DNA from: Nocardia neocaledoniensis
GTDB taxonomy: Bacteria > Actinomycetota > Actinomycetes > Mycobacteriales > Mycobacteriaceae
Assembly (NCBI RefSeq): GCF_029868625.1
Contig: NZ_JARWOJ010000234.1
Location: 21,045 to 85,044 of the forward strand
Reading direction: 5' to 3'
Length of the DNA stretch: 64,000 nt
Shown here: positions 7,527 through 16,104 of the stretch, piece by piece
Layout: every line of letters begins with the position of its first letter
Position numbering within the stretch: the first letter of the stretch is position 1
Notes under the pieces: model-generated
The model's input: the letters and a program-made list of their open reading frames with translations, nothing else
Told to the model about the DNA's origin: nothing
The model's database searches: none
Translations under genes and position numbers: made by a program

Positions 7527-9242
7527 ATGACGGTTCCGGGTGCGCGCGCAGGTGCGCGAGCGATGCTGCGGCCGATGGTGTTTCTCGGCGTGCTGCTGGC
7601 GGCACTGGTCGCCGGACCGGGAATCGTCGCGGCGCAACCGCCGGCGAACATGCCGCAGAAGCTGTCTGAACTGACCGCCGAACAGAAGAGCTGGCGCGAC
7701 GCCGACGGTGTGATCTGGTGCTCGGAACACCCCGAGTTCCCTGGGTGCGAGGGCAACCCGGACACCGGATACCTCTACCCCAACGACGACACCCTGTACC
7801 GGGCTCAGATCAACAACGGGGCCCGGGAAAGGACCTTCGACCTGAGCCCCGGAACCGTCGCCGAGAACACCGTCGGCAAGGCCGTGGATTCGGCATTCGG
7901 CAAGGCCGCGGAGTCCATCGGGAAGTTCGCTGGCGATCTGCTGGTCGAGTCGATGACCTGGTGGATCGGCACTGACTCGATCAGCCTGTCCTACGCGGGA
8001 GTGATGGCCGACAAACAGCCGGTGCAGAAGGTCGTCTTCTTCATCATGATGGCCGGAATCCTCACCAGCGCCATGGTGATGATGATCTCCCGCCGCACCG
8101 AGCCCGGTGCTCAAGTCCTGCTGGGCGGCGTCAAGTACGTCGTCATCTCGTCGATGGCGTTGATCGTCCTTTCTGGGGCGATCCACGCTGGCGACGACTT
8201 CGCTCGGCAGATGATCGACGCCGACGCCAACCAATTCGGCCAGCGCGTGCAGGCAATGCTGGGAACCGCCACCATCGGCAACCCCGGCGGTGTCCTGATC
8301 CTCGGCCTGCTCGGTGCCATCCTCGGGTTCATCCAGTGGGTGATGGGCTTCATCCGCCAGGCCGGAATCATCGTGCTCTACAACATGATCTTGTTCGCCG
8401 CCGCCGGACAGCTCACCACCTGGGGACGCCAGTGGTTCCCCCGCATTGCCGCCACCTGCGTCGCGCTGGTGCTCTACAAACCGATGGCTGCGTTCATCTA
8501 CTCGCTCGGCTTCCAACTCATCGGTGAGGAACAGTCACTGACCACCCTGGTCACGGGCCTGATGGTGGTCGCCTTGGCCGTGATCGCCCTCCCCGCGATG
8601 CTGAAGTTCTTCGACTTCATGGGCATGCACGTCTCCGGCGGCTCGGGCGCACTCGGCGTCGCGGTCGGCGGGTTGGCGGGCGGCATGCTCGGCGCCGCTG
8701 CGCTCAGCGGCGGTGGTGGAGGCGGGGGCGGAACGTCCGCCGGGGGTGATGGGTTCGCCAATTTCATGTCGGCCACCGGGCCGGGTGGCTCGGGAGAGCC
8801 TGATCCGTCCCCGGGCAACGGCGGGTCGCAGGCACTGGCATCCGGGAGCGGACAGAGCCAGTTGGAGTCCGGGTCCTCGCAGAAGGCGATCGGCTCCGGC
8901 TCGTCTGGTGTCGAACTCGAGGCCGGGTCCGGAGGCCCGCAGCCCGAGCATCCGGACGCCGCCGGGACACCGGCCACACCGAGCGATGCCGGAGGCAGTG
9001 GTGTCGAGATCGCCGGTGCCGCCGGCGGTGGGGCCGCCGGGTCCGCGGCGGGAGGCGGAGCGGCAGCCGCCGGAGCGGCGGGTGGCGGATCGGCAGCTGC
9101 CGGAGCGGCGGGCGCCGCTGCCACCGGCGGGGCGACCCTGGCGATCCAAGCGGGGATGTCGGCAGCCAATTCGGCGGTCGAGGCCGCCGATGACGTCGGC
9201 TCGGAGATGACCGGCGACGACCTCGGGCCGGAGACGCGATGA
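7527..9242 (+). CDS. VirB6/TrbL-like polytopic conjugation channel protein
   Basis: 571 aa. Signal-like hydrophobic segment near residues 12-32, then a soluble region with a Cys pair (IWCSEHPEFPGC, ~64-75). About five to six TM helices lie between residues ~150 and 400, including a Gly-rich last helix. The C-terminal ~190 residues are a low-complexity Gly/Ala/Ser tail. This pattern is typical of TrbL/VirB6-type channel proteins of actinobacterial conjugative elements. Ribosome binding site GGAGAGGAG precedes ATG 7527. A strong antisense open frame across the Gly/Ala-rich tail is a compositional shadow. Confidence 0.82.
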   Translation: MTVPGARAGARAMLRPMVFLGVLLAALVAGPGIVAAQPPANMPQKLSELTAEQKSWRDADGVIWCSEHPEFPGCEGNPDTGYLYPNDDTLYRAQINNGARERTFDLSPGTVAENTVGKAVDSAFGKAAESIGKFAGDLLVESMTWWIGTDSISLSYAGVMADKQPVQKVVFFIMMAGILTSAMVMMISRRTEPGAQVLLGGVKYVVISSMALIVLSGAIHAGDDFARQMIDADANQFGQRVQAMLGTATIGNPGGVLILGLLGAILGFIQWVMGFIRQAGIIVLYNMILFAAAGQLTTWGRQWFPRIAATCVALVLYKPMAAFIYSLGFQLIGEEQSLTTLVTGLMVVALAVIALPAMLKFFDFMGMHVSGGSGALGVAVGGLAGGMLGAAALSGGGGGGGGTSAGGDGFANFMSATGPGGSGEPDPSPGNGGSQALASGSGQSQLESGSSQKAIGSGSSGVELEAGSGGPQPEHPDAAGTPATPSDAGGSGVEIAGAAGGGAAGSAAGGGAAAAGAAGGGSAAAGAAGAAATGGATLAIQAGMSAANSAVEAADDVGSEMTGDDLGPETR

Positions 9243-9318
9243 ACGACAACGTATTCCGGCGACACGCATCACGAAAGACAACACCAGCAGGGCAGGCGAC
9301 ACAGGTTAGGAGCACACG

Positions 9319-10818
9319 ATGAGCGAGACCCGAGGTTACGGCGGTTACCGCGAAGTCACCGGGTTCGGGCTGGGGCGACTCGGAACCAGCGGAACGGCCA
9401 TCATCCTTGCCACCGTGGTTGGCCTGGCATTCACCACTTTCGTCAGCCTGGTCCTCGCGTTCATGGGATTGCTCATCGCCATCCCGGTGCTGGCTCTGAC
9501 GATCGTCCCGGTGGGCGATTCTCGGCGCACGGTCGTCCAGCACGTGGCGTGGAACGTCCGGAACGCCTGGGCTAATCGCCGGGCCAGCGACGCCCACGCC
9601 GCCGACGTTCTCGAAGAGGTCAGCCGAGGAGAGAACCTTCCCGGTGTGCTGGCGCCGCTCAAGCCGTTGACGGTGGAGGACGGTCGAGGCGGCAGCCAAT
9701 GCCTGCTGTGGAACCGCCGCACCGGCATTCTGTCCGCGGTGCTGAAGGTGTCCCCTGTCGGCACAACGCTGGCCGACACGGCCGACACCGAAGCCTGGGT
9801 TCGCAACTACGGCAGCTGGCTCGCCGATCTGGGCTTCACGCCCATCATTTCCTCGGTGGTGTTCACGTGCGAGTCCTCCCCCACCGGCGGCGTCGACCAG
9901 CGTGCCTACACCCTGGCGCGGATGGAGCGAGACGGCCGGAACGCCCCGAAACTGGCCAAGACGATCATGAAGAAGGTCGTGAACCAGTCGCGGACGACCA
10001 CTGCGGACGTGCAGATGCGGGTGACAGTCAATTTCGACCTGTCCAAGGCGTCTCCTCAGCCGAAGACCCTCTCGGAGGGGGCGGCCGAAGTGGTGCGCTG
10101 GTTGCCGCGCATCGAGTCCGCACTGGCTGCGGCCGGGGCGACGGTGACCGAGCGGGCCAGCACGGCGGGCGTCATCCGCAACATCCGCGCCGCTTTCGAC
10201 CCCGCCATCCGGGTGTTCCTCTCCGACGCTCCCGACGAGGAGGCCGACGAGTTGCTGTCCTGGTCCGACGCGGGGCCGCTGCGAACCGAGTCGACCAAGG
10301 ATGTCTACTACCACGACAGCGGATACTCGGTGACCTGGGTTTTCAAGGCTCCGCCGAGCGGGGTGGTGCGACACCACATCTTGCTCAAGCTGGTCAGCCC
10401 GGGTAAGTACTACCGGCGCTTCTCGCTGGTGTACCGCCCCTACACCGCCGCCCAGGCCGCCGAGATCGTCGAGCGCGAGATCCAGGCCGGCACCCTGCGC
10501 CGGATCTGGAATGCGAAGACGAAGAAGGACGAGACCCAGCGCGAGTACGACGATCGGGTCCGCGCCCGCAAGGCCGCTCAGGAAGAGTCCATGGGCGCCG
10601 GGTTGGGCCAGTTCACGATGTACATCACCACCACGGTGCGAAACGAGGACACCTTGGCCGCGGCCTGCGCCGACATCGAGGATCGAGTCAGCGCCTCCAA
10701 GTTGCAGTTCCGGCGGGCACGCGGCGCACAGGCCGCCGCGTTTGCAACGAGCCTCGGCTACGGCATCGAGCCGACCGCCGGACTTTCCCGCAGCGCTGCG
10801 CAGAGGTGGCTGGCATGA
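9319..10818 (+). CDS. SCO6880-family transfer protein (PrgI/VirB3-like N-terminus)
   Basis: 499 aa. Two hydrophobic segments near residues 25-65 follow a short N-terminus, as in PrgI/VirB3-type proteins. The large soluble part begins with an AWNVRNAWANRR basic region and resembles the N-terminal, non-ATPase half of VirB4 proteins. The name SCO6880 refers to the Streptomyces family that sits beside VirB4 in actinobacterial elements. It overlaps the ATPase gene by ATGA, and together the two look like a split VirB3-VirB4. Ribosome binding site AGGAG lies before ATG 9319. Confidence 0.8.
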   Translation: MSETRGYGGYREVTGFGLGRLGTSGTAIILATVVGLAFTTFVSLVLAFMGLLIAIPVLALTIVPVGDSRRTVVQHVAWNVRNAWANRRASDAHAADVLEEVSRGENLPGVLAPLKPLTVEDGRGGSQCLLWNRRTGILSAVLKVSPVGTTLADTADTEAWVRNYGSWLADLGFTPIISSVVFTCESSPTGGVDQRAYTLARMERDGRNAPKLAKTIMKKVVNQSRTTTADVQMRVTVNFDLSKASPQPKTLSEGAAEVVRWLPRIESALAAAGATVTERASTAGVIRNIRAAFDPAIRVFLSDAPDEEADELLSWSDAGPLRTESTKDVYYHDSGYSVTWVFKAPPSGVVRHHILLKLVSPGKYYRRFSLVYRPYTAAQAAEIVEREIQAGTLRRIWNAKTKKDETQREYDDRVRARKAAQEESMGAGLGQFTMYITTTVRNEDTLAAACADIEDRVSASKLQFRRARGAQAAAFATSLGYGIEPTAGLSRSAAQRWLA

Positions 10819-12440
10819 CCACCGAACTGATCACCGAAGCCGAGTCCGCCGCGCGGCAGCGTGCGGGAGCCCAAGCAGGTTTGGCAGAGCGATGGTTGGC
10901 GAAGTTGGGCGTCACTCCGGCCTACCGCAAACAGGAACAGCCCGACGACAACGAGCCGGGACAGGCTCCGTTCAACCCGTTCCTGCCCTTCGAGTCCTTG
11001 CCTCCGATTCCCAGCGCGCGGGGCGAGAACCGTCCGTTCGGCGGGTACGCCCACAACGTCGACGCGGGTCGGCTGTATGCGGGCACCACCACCCAGGTTC
11101 AGGGCCTCTACCCGTTCCCGGCCGCATCCGGTGCCCGCGTCCGGGGCGTCCCCTTCGGCCGCCACCTGCACACCGCCGAACCAATCGGGCTCGACCCGTC
11201 GCAGTGGCTCGTCGACGGTCTGGTCACCAACACGGGCCTCTGGGTGCAGGGCCAGCCCGGCATCGGCAAGTCCACCTGCTGCAAACGGTTGATGGTCGGC
11301 CTCGTCGCGTACGGCTTCGCCGCAGTGATCCCCGGCGACATCAAAGACGAGTACAGCCCAATCGTGGAGGCACTGGAAGGCAAGGTTTTCCGGATCGGGC
11401 GCGGTCTGCACAGCCTCAACCCCCTCGATCTCGGCCCGCTGCGCGGCGCGATTCGCGCCGCTGTAGGCAGCCAGCGCGAACAGCTGGTCTCTCAGGCCCG
11501 CGGCCGGCGTCTGGACCTGCTGGAGTCGCTGATCACCATCGTCGGCGGCCAGGATCTGACTGCCACCGAGCGCCTGCTGCTGGCGATGGCAGTCGACCAG
11601 GCCGACGACGCCAGCGCGCGGAATCATCTCCCCGATCCCACGATCCCGGAGCTCGTGCACATTCTCGATGAGGCGGGCGCACCGTTGCAGCGCGTGGTCG
11701 CGGCGCGAGACGAGTACGAGTACCGCCGCGAGATCCGGGAGCTGCGCAACACCCTGGTGCTGTTGTGCGAAGGCCCGATCAAGGGCATGTTCGATCGGTC
11801 TTCGAGCTTCTCGATCGACGCCGATCTGCCTGCGGTCTCGCTGTCCCTCAAGGCCGTTGAGGACGACGGTGACGACGTGGTGGCCGCCGCAATGATGTGC
11901 GCGTGGGCGTGGTCGGCTGGCCTGATCGAGGGTAAGCAGGCCGCCGGGGAGCGCAGGAATGTGTTCCAGCCCCAGGACGAGCTGTGGCGCGCGTTGCGCG
12001 CGGCGCCGGGTCTGGTGGAGAAATCCGACCGCATGACCCGTCTGAACCGCGCACGAGGTGTGGTGTCGGCACAGAGCACGCACTCCATCACCGACCTCGA
12101 AGCGCTGCCCACCGAAGCCGACCGGGCCAAGGCCAAGGGCATGGTTGCGCGCAACGCGATCAAAGTCATCGGCGGGCTGGACAACGCCGAAATGGAGCGC
12201 CTGCACGCGATCAGCCCGTTCACCTCTGGCGAGAAGGAGTTGGTGACCCGCTGGTCCGCTCCGCCGACCTGGGTGCCCGGTCAACGTCACCCAGGTCGCG
12301 GCAAGTATCTGATCAAGTCCGGCTCCCGCATGGGCCTGCCGGTCCATGTCGACCTGACACCGGAAGAACTCGATCTCTACAACACCGACGGCGCTTTCGC
12401 CGGACTCAACTCCGACGGACGGAGGAGCCATGCAGCATGA
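10815..12440 (+). CDS. VirB4-like conjugation ATPase
   Basis: 541 aa. Walker A GQPGIGKST lies near residue 146, and a Walker-B/DE region QPQDELWRAL near 386 is followed by an RGVVSAQSTHS segment, all typical of the C-terminal ATPase half of VirB4/TraE. The missing N-terminal half appears to be carried by the preceding SCO6880-type protein. It energises assembly of the transfer channel. ATG 10815 overlaps the upstream stop, and its 3' end runs 11 nt into the next gene. Confidence 0.9.
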   Translation: MTTELITEAESAARQRAGAQAGLAERWLAKLGVTPAYRKQEQPDDNEPGQAPFNPFLPFESLPPIPSARGENRPFGGYAHNVDAGRLYAGTTTQVQGLYPFPAASGARVRGVPFGRHLHTAEPIGLDPSQWLVDGLVTNTGLWVQGQPGIGKSTCCKRLMVGLVAYGFAAVIPGDIKDEYSPIVEALEGKVFRIGRGLHSLNPLDLGPLRGAIRAAVGSQREQLVSQARGRRLDLLESLITIVGGQDLTATERLLLAMAVDQADDASARNHLPDPTIPELVHILDEAGAPLQRVVAARDEYEYRREIRELRNTLVLLCEGPIKGMFDRSSSFSIDADLPAVSLSLKAVEDDGDDVVAAAMMCAWAWSAGLIEGKQAAGERRNVFQPQDELWRALRAAPGLVEKSDRMTRLNRARGVVSAQSTHSITDLEALPTEADRAKAKGMVARNAIKVIGGLDNAEMERLHAISPFTSGEKELVTRWSAPPTWVPGQRHPGRGKYLIKSGSRMGLPVHVDLTPEELDLYNTDGAFAGLNSDGRRSHAA

Positions 12441-13203
12441 ACGACCGACTCGGGAGAGGATCGTGATGCGGGACGTCATCTCCGTACAGGACTGGGACCA
12501 CGATCCGGTCGGCGCTACCTCGGCCATGGTCATCACCGTGACCGACCACGTTGCGGCGTTGCCGCGACGGTGGTGGGGCCAGGCGTTGGTGTGGAACCCG
12601 GAGTTGCCGGGCCCGGCAACTACTTTCCGTTGGGATCTGCTGGCCAGGATCACCGATGCCGCCGATGCCGACCGGATCGCTGAAAACCTCTTCTCCGTGG
12701 TCCGCGATGAGGCGGCTCTGTACTTCGTCCCGGAAGCCACGCTGCTGACCGCGAACCTGTTGCTGGCGGCCGTGCGCGGCCGCCGCAGCCTCACGGATGT
12801 GCTCGACTGGATTCACTCCGGTGATCTCAGTGAGCCGTATCAGCTGCTGCACGCGAACGGGGAATCCGGTCCGACCGCTGATCTGGATACCTTCGGCGAG
12901 ACGCCGGCCGGGGAACAGGCTGCAATCTGGGCTGTGGTCCGCCAAGCGATGCTGCCGCTGGACCACGGCATGATCCTCGCCGCGCTGAGCGCGCAGACCG
13001 GTGCGCTTCCCGGCGTCGGGCCGCTGCCGGTGCTCGAGGCGGCGGCACTCACCGCGCGCCGGGAGGTCTTCGTCGTCGAGGTGCCGGGCACCCGAAGTGC
13101 CGGTGCGGCCGCCGCGTTGCGGGCGGAGCTGCTGCTCGCGGCCCAAGAGGCGGGTCTGGTGGTGCGAGTGGTGAGTGTCGGTCCTCTGCGAAGGGGTGCG
13201 TGA
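12430..13203 (+). CDS. Degenerate VirD4/TraG-like paralogue without Walker motifs
   Basis: Up to 257 aa (ATG 12430 with GGAGGAG; ATG 12466 with GAGAGGA is an alternative). The middle aligns by eye with the central part of the coupling protein encoded next. FRWDLLARITDAADADRIAE matches WWWNILSGITTLRDAKKVAE, and a VLDWI segment follows in both (GRRSLTDVLDWI; GRTMRDVLDWI). No Walker A or Walker B is visible, so it is not expected to hydrolyse ATP. It could be a regulatory or structural partner for the coupling protein, perhaps joining its hexamer. The overlap with both neighbours implies coupled expression. Confidence 0.7.
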   Translation: MQHERPTRERIVMRDVISVQDWDHDPVGATSAMVITVTDHVAALPRRWWGQALVWNPELPGPATTFRWDLLARITDAADADRIAENLFSVVRDEAALYFVPEATLLTANLLLAAVRGRRSLTDVLDWIHSGDLSEPYQLLHANGESGPTADLDTFGETPAGEQAAIWAVVRQAMLPLDHGMILAALSAQTGALPGVGPLPVLEAAALTARREVFVVEVPGTRSAGAAAALRAELLLAAQEAGLVVRVVSVGPLRRGA

Positions 13204-14927
13204 TGGGTGACTCTGCGCTGGCGTGGGTTTGGATCTCGGTGTTGGTCGTCGGTGGGATCTGCTACGGCGTCTACCGCATTCACGAGCAGGGTACGTCGTG
13301 GCTGGTTATCGGGCTTGTGGGGGCGCTGTTGTGCCTTTTGCTCGCGGCGCTGGCGTGGGTGGTGTGGAAGGCATGGCCGAACGAGACGCCGGAGAGGTTG
13401 CTGCGCGACAGGAAGCAGATCCCGGACATGATCGGGAAGAAGGCTGCTGAGCGAGGTGTGGGCCTGCGCGCCTCGATCGAGTCGGCCAAGGGCGTGTCCA
13501 TGCGGGAGCTGGCGCCGCTGATCGGCCGTCTGAAGGGCAAGTCGGTGTATGCCTCCTACGAGGACTTCACCATCGTGATGATGGGACCGCGCAGTAACAA
13601 GACCTCCGCGGTCGCGGTCCCCCGCATTCTGTCCGCACCCGGGGCGGTGATCGCCACGTCGAACAAGCCGGACCTGTGGATTCTGACCGGTGCCCTGCGG
13701 AAGGACGTCGGCCCGGTCTACGTCTTCGACCCCAGCCAGATCGCCTACGCCGCCCAGACGTGGTGGTGGAACATCCTTTCCGGCATCACCACGCTGCGAG
13801 ACGCCAAGAAGGTCGCCGAGCACTTCATCGAGGAGAACCGCGGCGGCGGGTCCGGACAAAACGAGGACCCGTTCTTCGCCCCGACCGGCAAGAACCTGCT
13901 GTCCTGGGCGTTGCTGGCCGCATCCCTGAGCGGCCGCACCATGCGTGACGTGCTGGATTGGATCGACACGTACTCGGACAAACCGATCGACATCCTGCAC
14001 CAGCACGGAAACCGCCGTGCGGCCAACGCCTTCGCCGCGGTGCTCGACCTGCCCGCCGAGACCCGGGGCGGTGTGTTCGGTGAGGCCCAGACCGCGCTGG
14101 CCAGCATCCAGGACGAAGAAACGTTGCGCTGGATCACTCCGCCGAACACGTGGGAGCAGCCGACCACGGAAAAGATCACCGAACTCGATTTGTGGAGCCT
14201 GTTCGCCTACGAAGACGGCAAGGCCCCGACGCTGTACCTGATGACCCAGGAGGGTTCCGGCTCCGCCGGCGCGGTGATCGCGGCGATGGTCGCCAAAATA
14301 TTCGAACTCGGCGACCTCGCCGCCTCGGCTCATGGCGGCCGGGTCGATCCACCCTTGACTCTCGTTCTCGACGAGTGCGCCAACATCTGCAAGATCAAAC
14401 GGTTGCCGAAGCTGGCGTCACACCTGGGGTCGAAGTCGATGTGCGTCACCGCCATTTTCCAGTCCGAAGCCCAGGTGATCTCGACCTGGGGTGCGGACGA
14501 CGCGGCCGCCCTGTGGGGCGCATCCACCGTGCGCATCCTCGGTGCCGGATTGCAGGACGAACCGTTCTTGCGCAAGATCTCCGGCCTGGTCGGACAGTAC
14601 AAACCTCGTGAGCGGCGCCGCTCCCATGGTCCCGGGGGTGTTACCACCTCCAACGATCGTGGATCGCTGGAGCCGATCATGCCCGTGGAAGAGATCGCCG
14701 CGATGAAGAAGCGCAACGCGCTGCTGATCCGGCAGGAATCGCGCCCCGTGCTGATCGACCTCATCCCCTGGTACACCGAACCGGACAAGGGCGATGTCGA
14801 ACGAGTCCGCGACGAGGCCACCAAGGAGGTGCAGAACGCCGCGATCGAGCATCTGGGCCCGGCCAACCCGGTCGCCAAGGCGCTGCGGCGGCGGCTCGAC
14901 GAGCAGGCGAAAGCGAGTGCGGCGTGA
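13203..14927 (+). CDS. VirD4/TraG-like type IV coupling protein
   Basis: 574 aa. Two TM helices (~6-24 and ~36-58) are followed by the ATPase domain. The Walker A is the coupling-protein variant GPRSNKTS (~128) and the Walker B is LTLVLDECANI (~385). A basic segment with a GPGG motif (~475-490) and a charged C-terminus follow. Coupling proteins bring the relaxase-DNA complex to the T4SS; the likely partner relaxase is at 59.7-61.3 kb. GTG 13200 is an alternative start; ATG 13203 makes a TGATG overlap with the preceding gene. Confidence 0.92.
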   Translation: MGDSALAWVWISVLVVGGICYGVYRIHEQGTSWLVIGLVGALLCLLLAALAWVVWKAWPNETPERLLRDRKQIPDMIGKKAAERGVGLRASIESAKGVSMRELAPLIGRLKGKSVYASYEDFTIVMMGPRSNKTSAVAVPRILSAPGAVIATSNKPDLWILTGALRKDVGPVYVFDPSQIAYAAQTWWWNILSGITTLRDAKKVAEHFIEENRGGGSGQNEDPFFAPTGKNLLSWALLAASLSGRTMRDVLDWIDTYSDKPIDILHQHGNRRAANAFAAVLDLPAETRGGVFGEAQTALASIQDEETLRWITPPNTWEQPTTEKITELDLWSLFAYEDGKAPTLYLMTQEGSGSAGAVIAAMVAKIFELGDLAASAHGGRVDPPLTLVLDECANICKIKRLPKLASHLGSKSMCVTAIFQSEAQVISTWGADDAAALWGASTVRILGAGLQDEPFLRKISGLVGQYKPRERRRSHGPGGVTTSNDRGSLEPIMPVEEIAAMKKRNALLIRQESRPVLIDLIPWYTEPDKGDVERVRDEATKEVQNAAIEHLGPANPVAKALRRRLDEQAKASAA

Positions 14928-15577
14928 GCACCGAATCGCCGGATGAGCGGGTCGAAGAACTGCGCAACCAGGTCGCCTCCCTGAGTGAAGCTCTCGTCGA
15001 GATGCGCAACCAGCACCGGCTGTTGTCCACGAAGGTGGAGCGGGTCGACGCCACCGCCGCCCGATCCTCCCAAGGGCTTGACGAGTTCGAGACTGCGCTC
15101 GGCGTTCTGGCCGACCGGCTCGCTTCCGCCTCTCCTGGTGAGGCTTCCGGTACGGCCGCCCCGAGCGACGCTGGCGACGGCGCCGGCGGCACCGCGCCTG
15201 CCGCGATCCCCGCCGGGGCCGATCCGGACCAGATCGATATGGACGTGCTGCTGGAATGGGTGATCGCCAATATCGGTGAGTGGGCGCAGCGTAAGCTGCC
15301 TCGCTCCACCACCAGTTCCGCCAACGGCGCGATCTGCTGGTGCTCGGAGTGGTACGAGCACCCCGAGGCGGTGACGGTGCTGTGGTCGCTGCGCCGCTCC
15401 TGGCTGGAGGCGGTGGTACAGCCAGGCGCCGCCATGGCCGTGTACTTCCGCGACTTCTTCTACCCTCTGCTGCGCAACCTGACCGACCCGGCGGGGCCGT
15501 TCTACGCCTGCACGCCCGACAAGCACGACCCGGAGGCGAAGTTCGTCCCGGTTGTTCCGGCCAGCTTCAGACCATAA
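14924..15577 (+). CDS. DUF4913-containing protein with coiled coil
   Basis: 217 aa. It starts at GTG 14924, overlapping the coupling-protein stop. Residues 5-70 are a predicted coiled coil, followed by an Ala/Gly linker. Residues ~105-210 match the DUF4913 pattern: a CWCSEWYEHPEA motif, a W-rich LRRSWLEAV helix, MAVYFRDFFYPLLRNL and the terminal GPFYAC. DUF4913 proteins are common on actinobacterial conjugative elements next to coupling proteins; their function is unknown. It is the last gene of the transfer operon and is followed by a large hairpin. Confidence 0.82.
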   Translation: MSTESPDERVEELRNQVASLSEALVEMRNQHRLLSTKVERVDATAARSSQGLDEFETALGVLADRLASASPGEASGTAAPSDAGDGAGGTAPAAIPAGADPDQIDMDVLLEWVIANIGEWAQRKLPRSTTSSANGAICWCSEWYEHPEAVTVLWSLRRSWLEAVVQPGAAMAVYFRDFFYPLLRNLTDPAGPFYACTPDKHDPEAKFVPVVPASFRP

Positions 15578-15667
15578 CCCTTGCCGCCCAAGCCACGCCG
15601 TCACCTTCGAGCACGGTGGGAGGCACCACTCCCCTCGGCCTTCCACCGCGCCGGCGACGGCCTCCTC

Positions 15668-15734
15668 ACGGAGGGAAGGCGCGCGGTGTCCGGACCCCTC
15701 CCCAGACCGGACGCCACCCGCGCCTTCCCTCCGT
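15668..15734. terminator. 67-nt hairpin between convergent genes
   Basis: Positions 15668-15683 (ACGGAGGGAAGGCGCG) pair perfectly with 15719-15734. An inner stem (GTGTCCGG with CCGGACGC) extends the structure. It lies between the end of the transfer operon (+ strand) and the end of the small - strand gene at 15766, so it fits a bidirectional terminator. Nothing else was seen in 15578-15765. Confidence 0.65.
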
Positions 15735-15765
15735 CTCGTTCTACGCCCGCCGCTTTCCCCCGCCT

Positions 15766-16011
15766 TCAGCGAGGCGATTCGTACGAAGGCTCCTCCGTGC
15801 GAGGACGTCCGCGCGTGCGCGGCTCGGGCCAGTGCTCGCCGAGTATCGCGAGGGCGGCGTCCGGGTCGGCGCGCAGCCATCGCACGCAGGCCCGGAGGTA
15901 TTCCGTCAATCCCCGCCCGCGAGCGCGGAGGAGCTTCTTCGCGTCGTCGTACTCGTCGTTCTCAGGACGCCAGGTTCGCTGTGGGGCCTTGTGCGGGTCG
16001 CTGGGCGTCAT
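15766..16011 (-). CDS. Small charged helical protein
   Basis: 81 aa, not assigned to a named family. It contains WRPENDEYDDAKKLLRARG followed by LTEYLRACVRWLRADPDAAL, a pattern of paired amphipathic helices like small plasmid-encoded DNA-binding or RHH-type accessory proteins, and ends in a basic GRPR-containing tail. It is transcribed divergently from the MoxR gene, so it shares the intergenic region holding the TGGGTACCCA palindromes. It may be the repressor that binds them; this is inference. Confidence 0.55.
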   Translation of the reverse strand: MTPSDPHKAPQRTWRPENDEYDDAKKLLRARGRGLTEYLRACVRWLRADPDAALAILGEHWPEPRTRGRPRTEEPSYESPR

Positions 16012-16027
16012 CGCCCCATCCTCACTT

Positions 16028-16090
16028 AGTGGGTACCCATTTGTCCAACCTCTGTGCTAGTGTCGTCCGCATTAAATGGGTACCCATTAA
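16028..16090. promoter_or_regulatory. Two TGGGTACCCA operators in a divergent promoter region
   Basis: A 10-bp palindrome TGGGTACCCA lies at 16030-16039. A 14-bp palindrome with the same core (AATGGGTACCCATT) lies at 16075-16088, 47 bp centre to centre. TAGTGT at 16058-16063, between them, could be the -10 of the MoxR promoter, placing operator 1 over the -35 and operator 2 after the start site. That arrangement suits repression. Confidence 0.6.
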
Positions 16091-16104
16091 AGCGGGGAGA
16101 GGTC

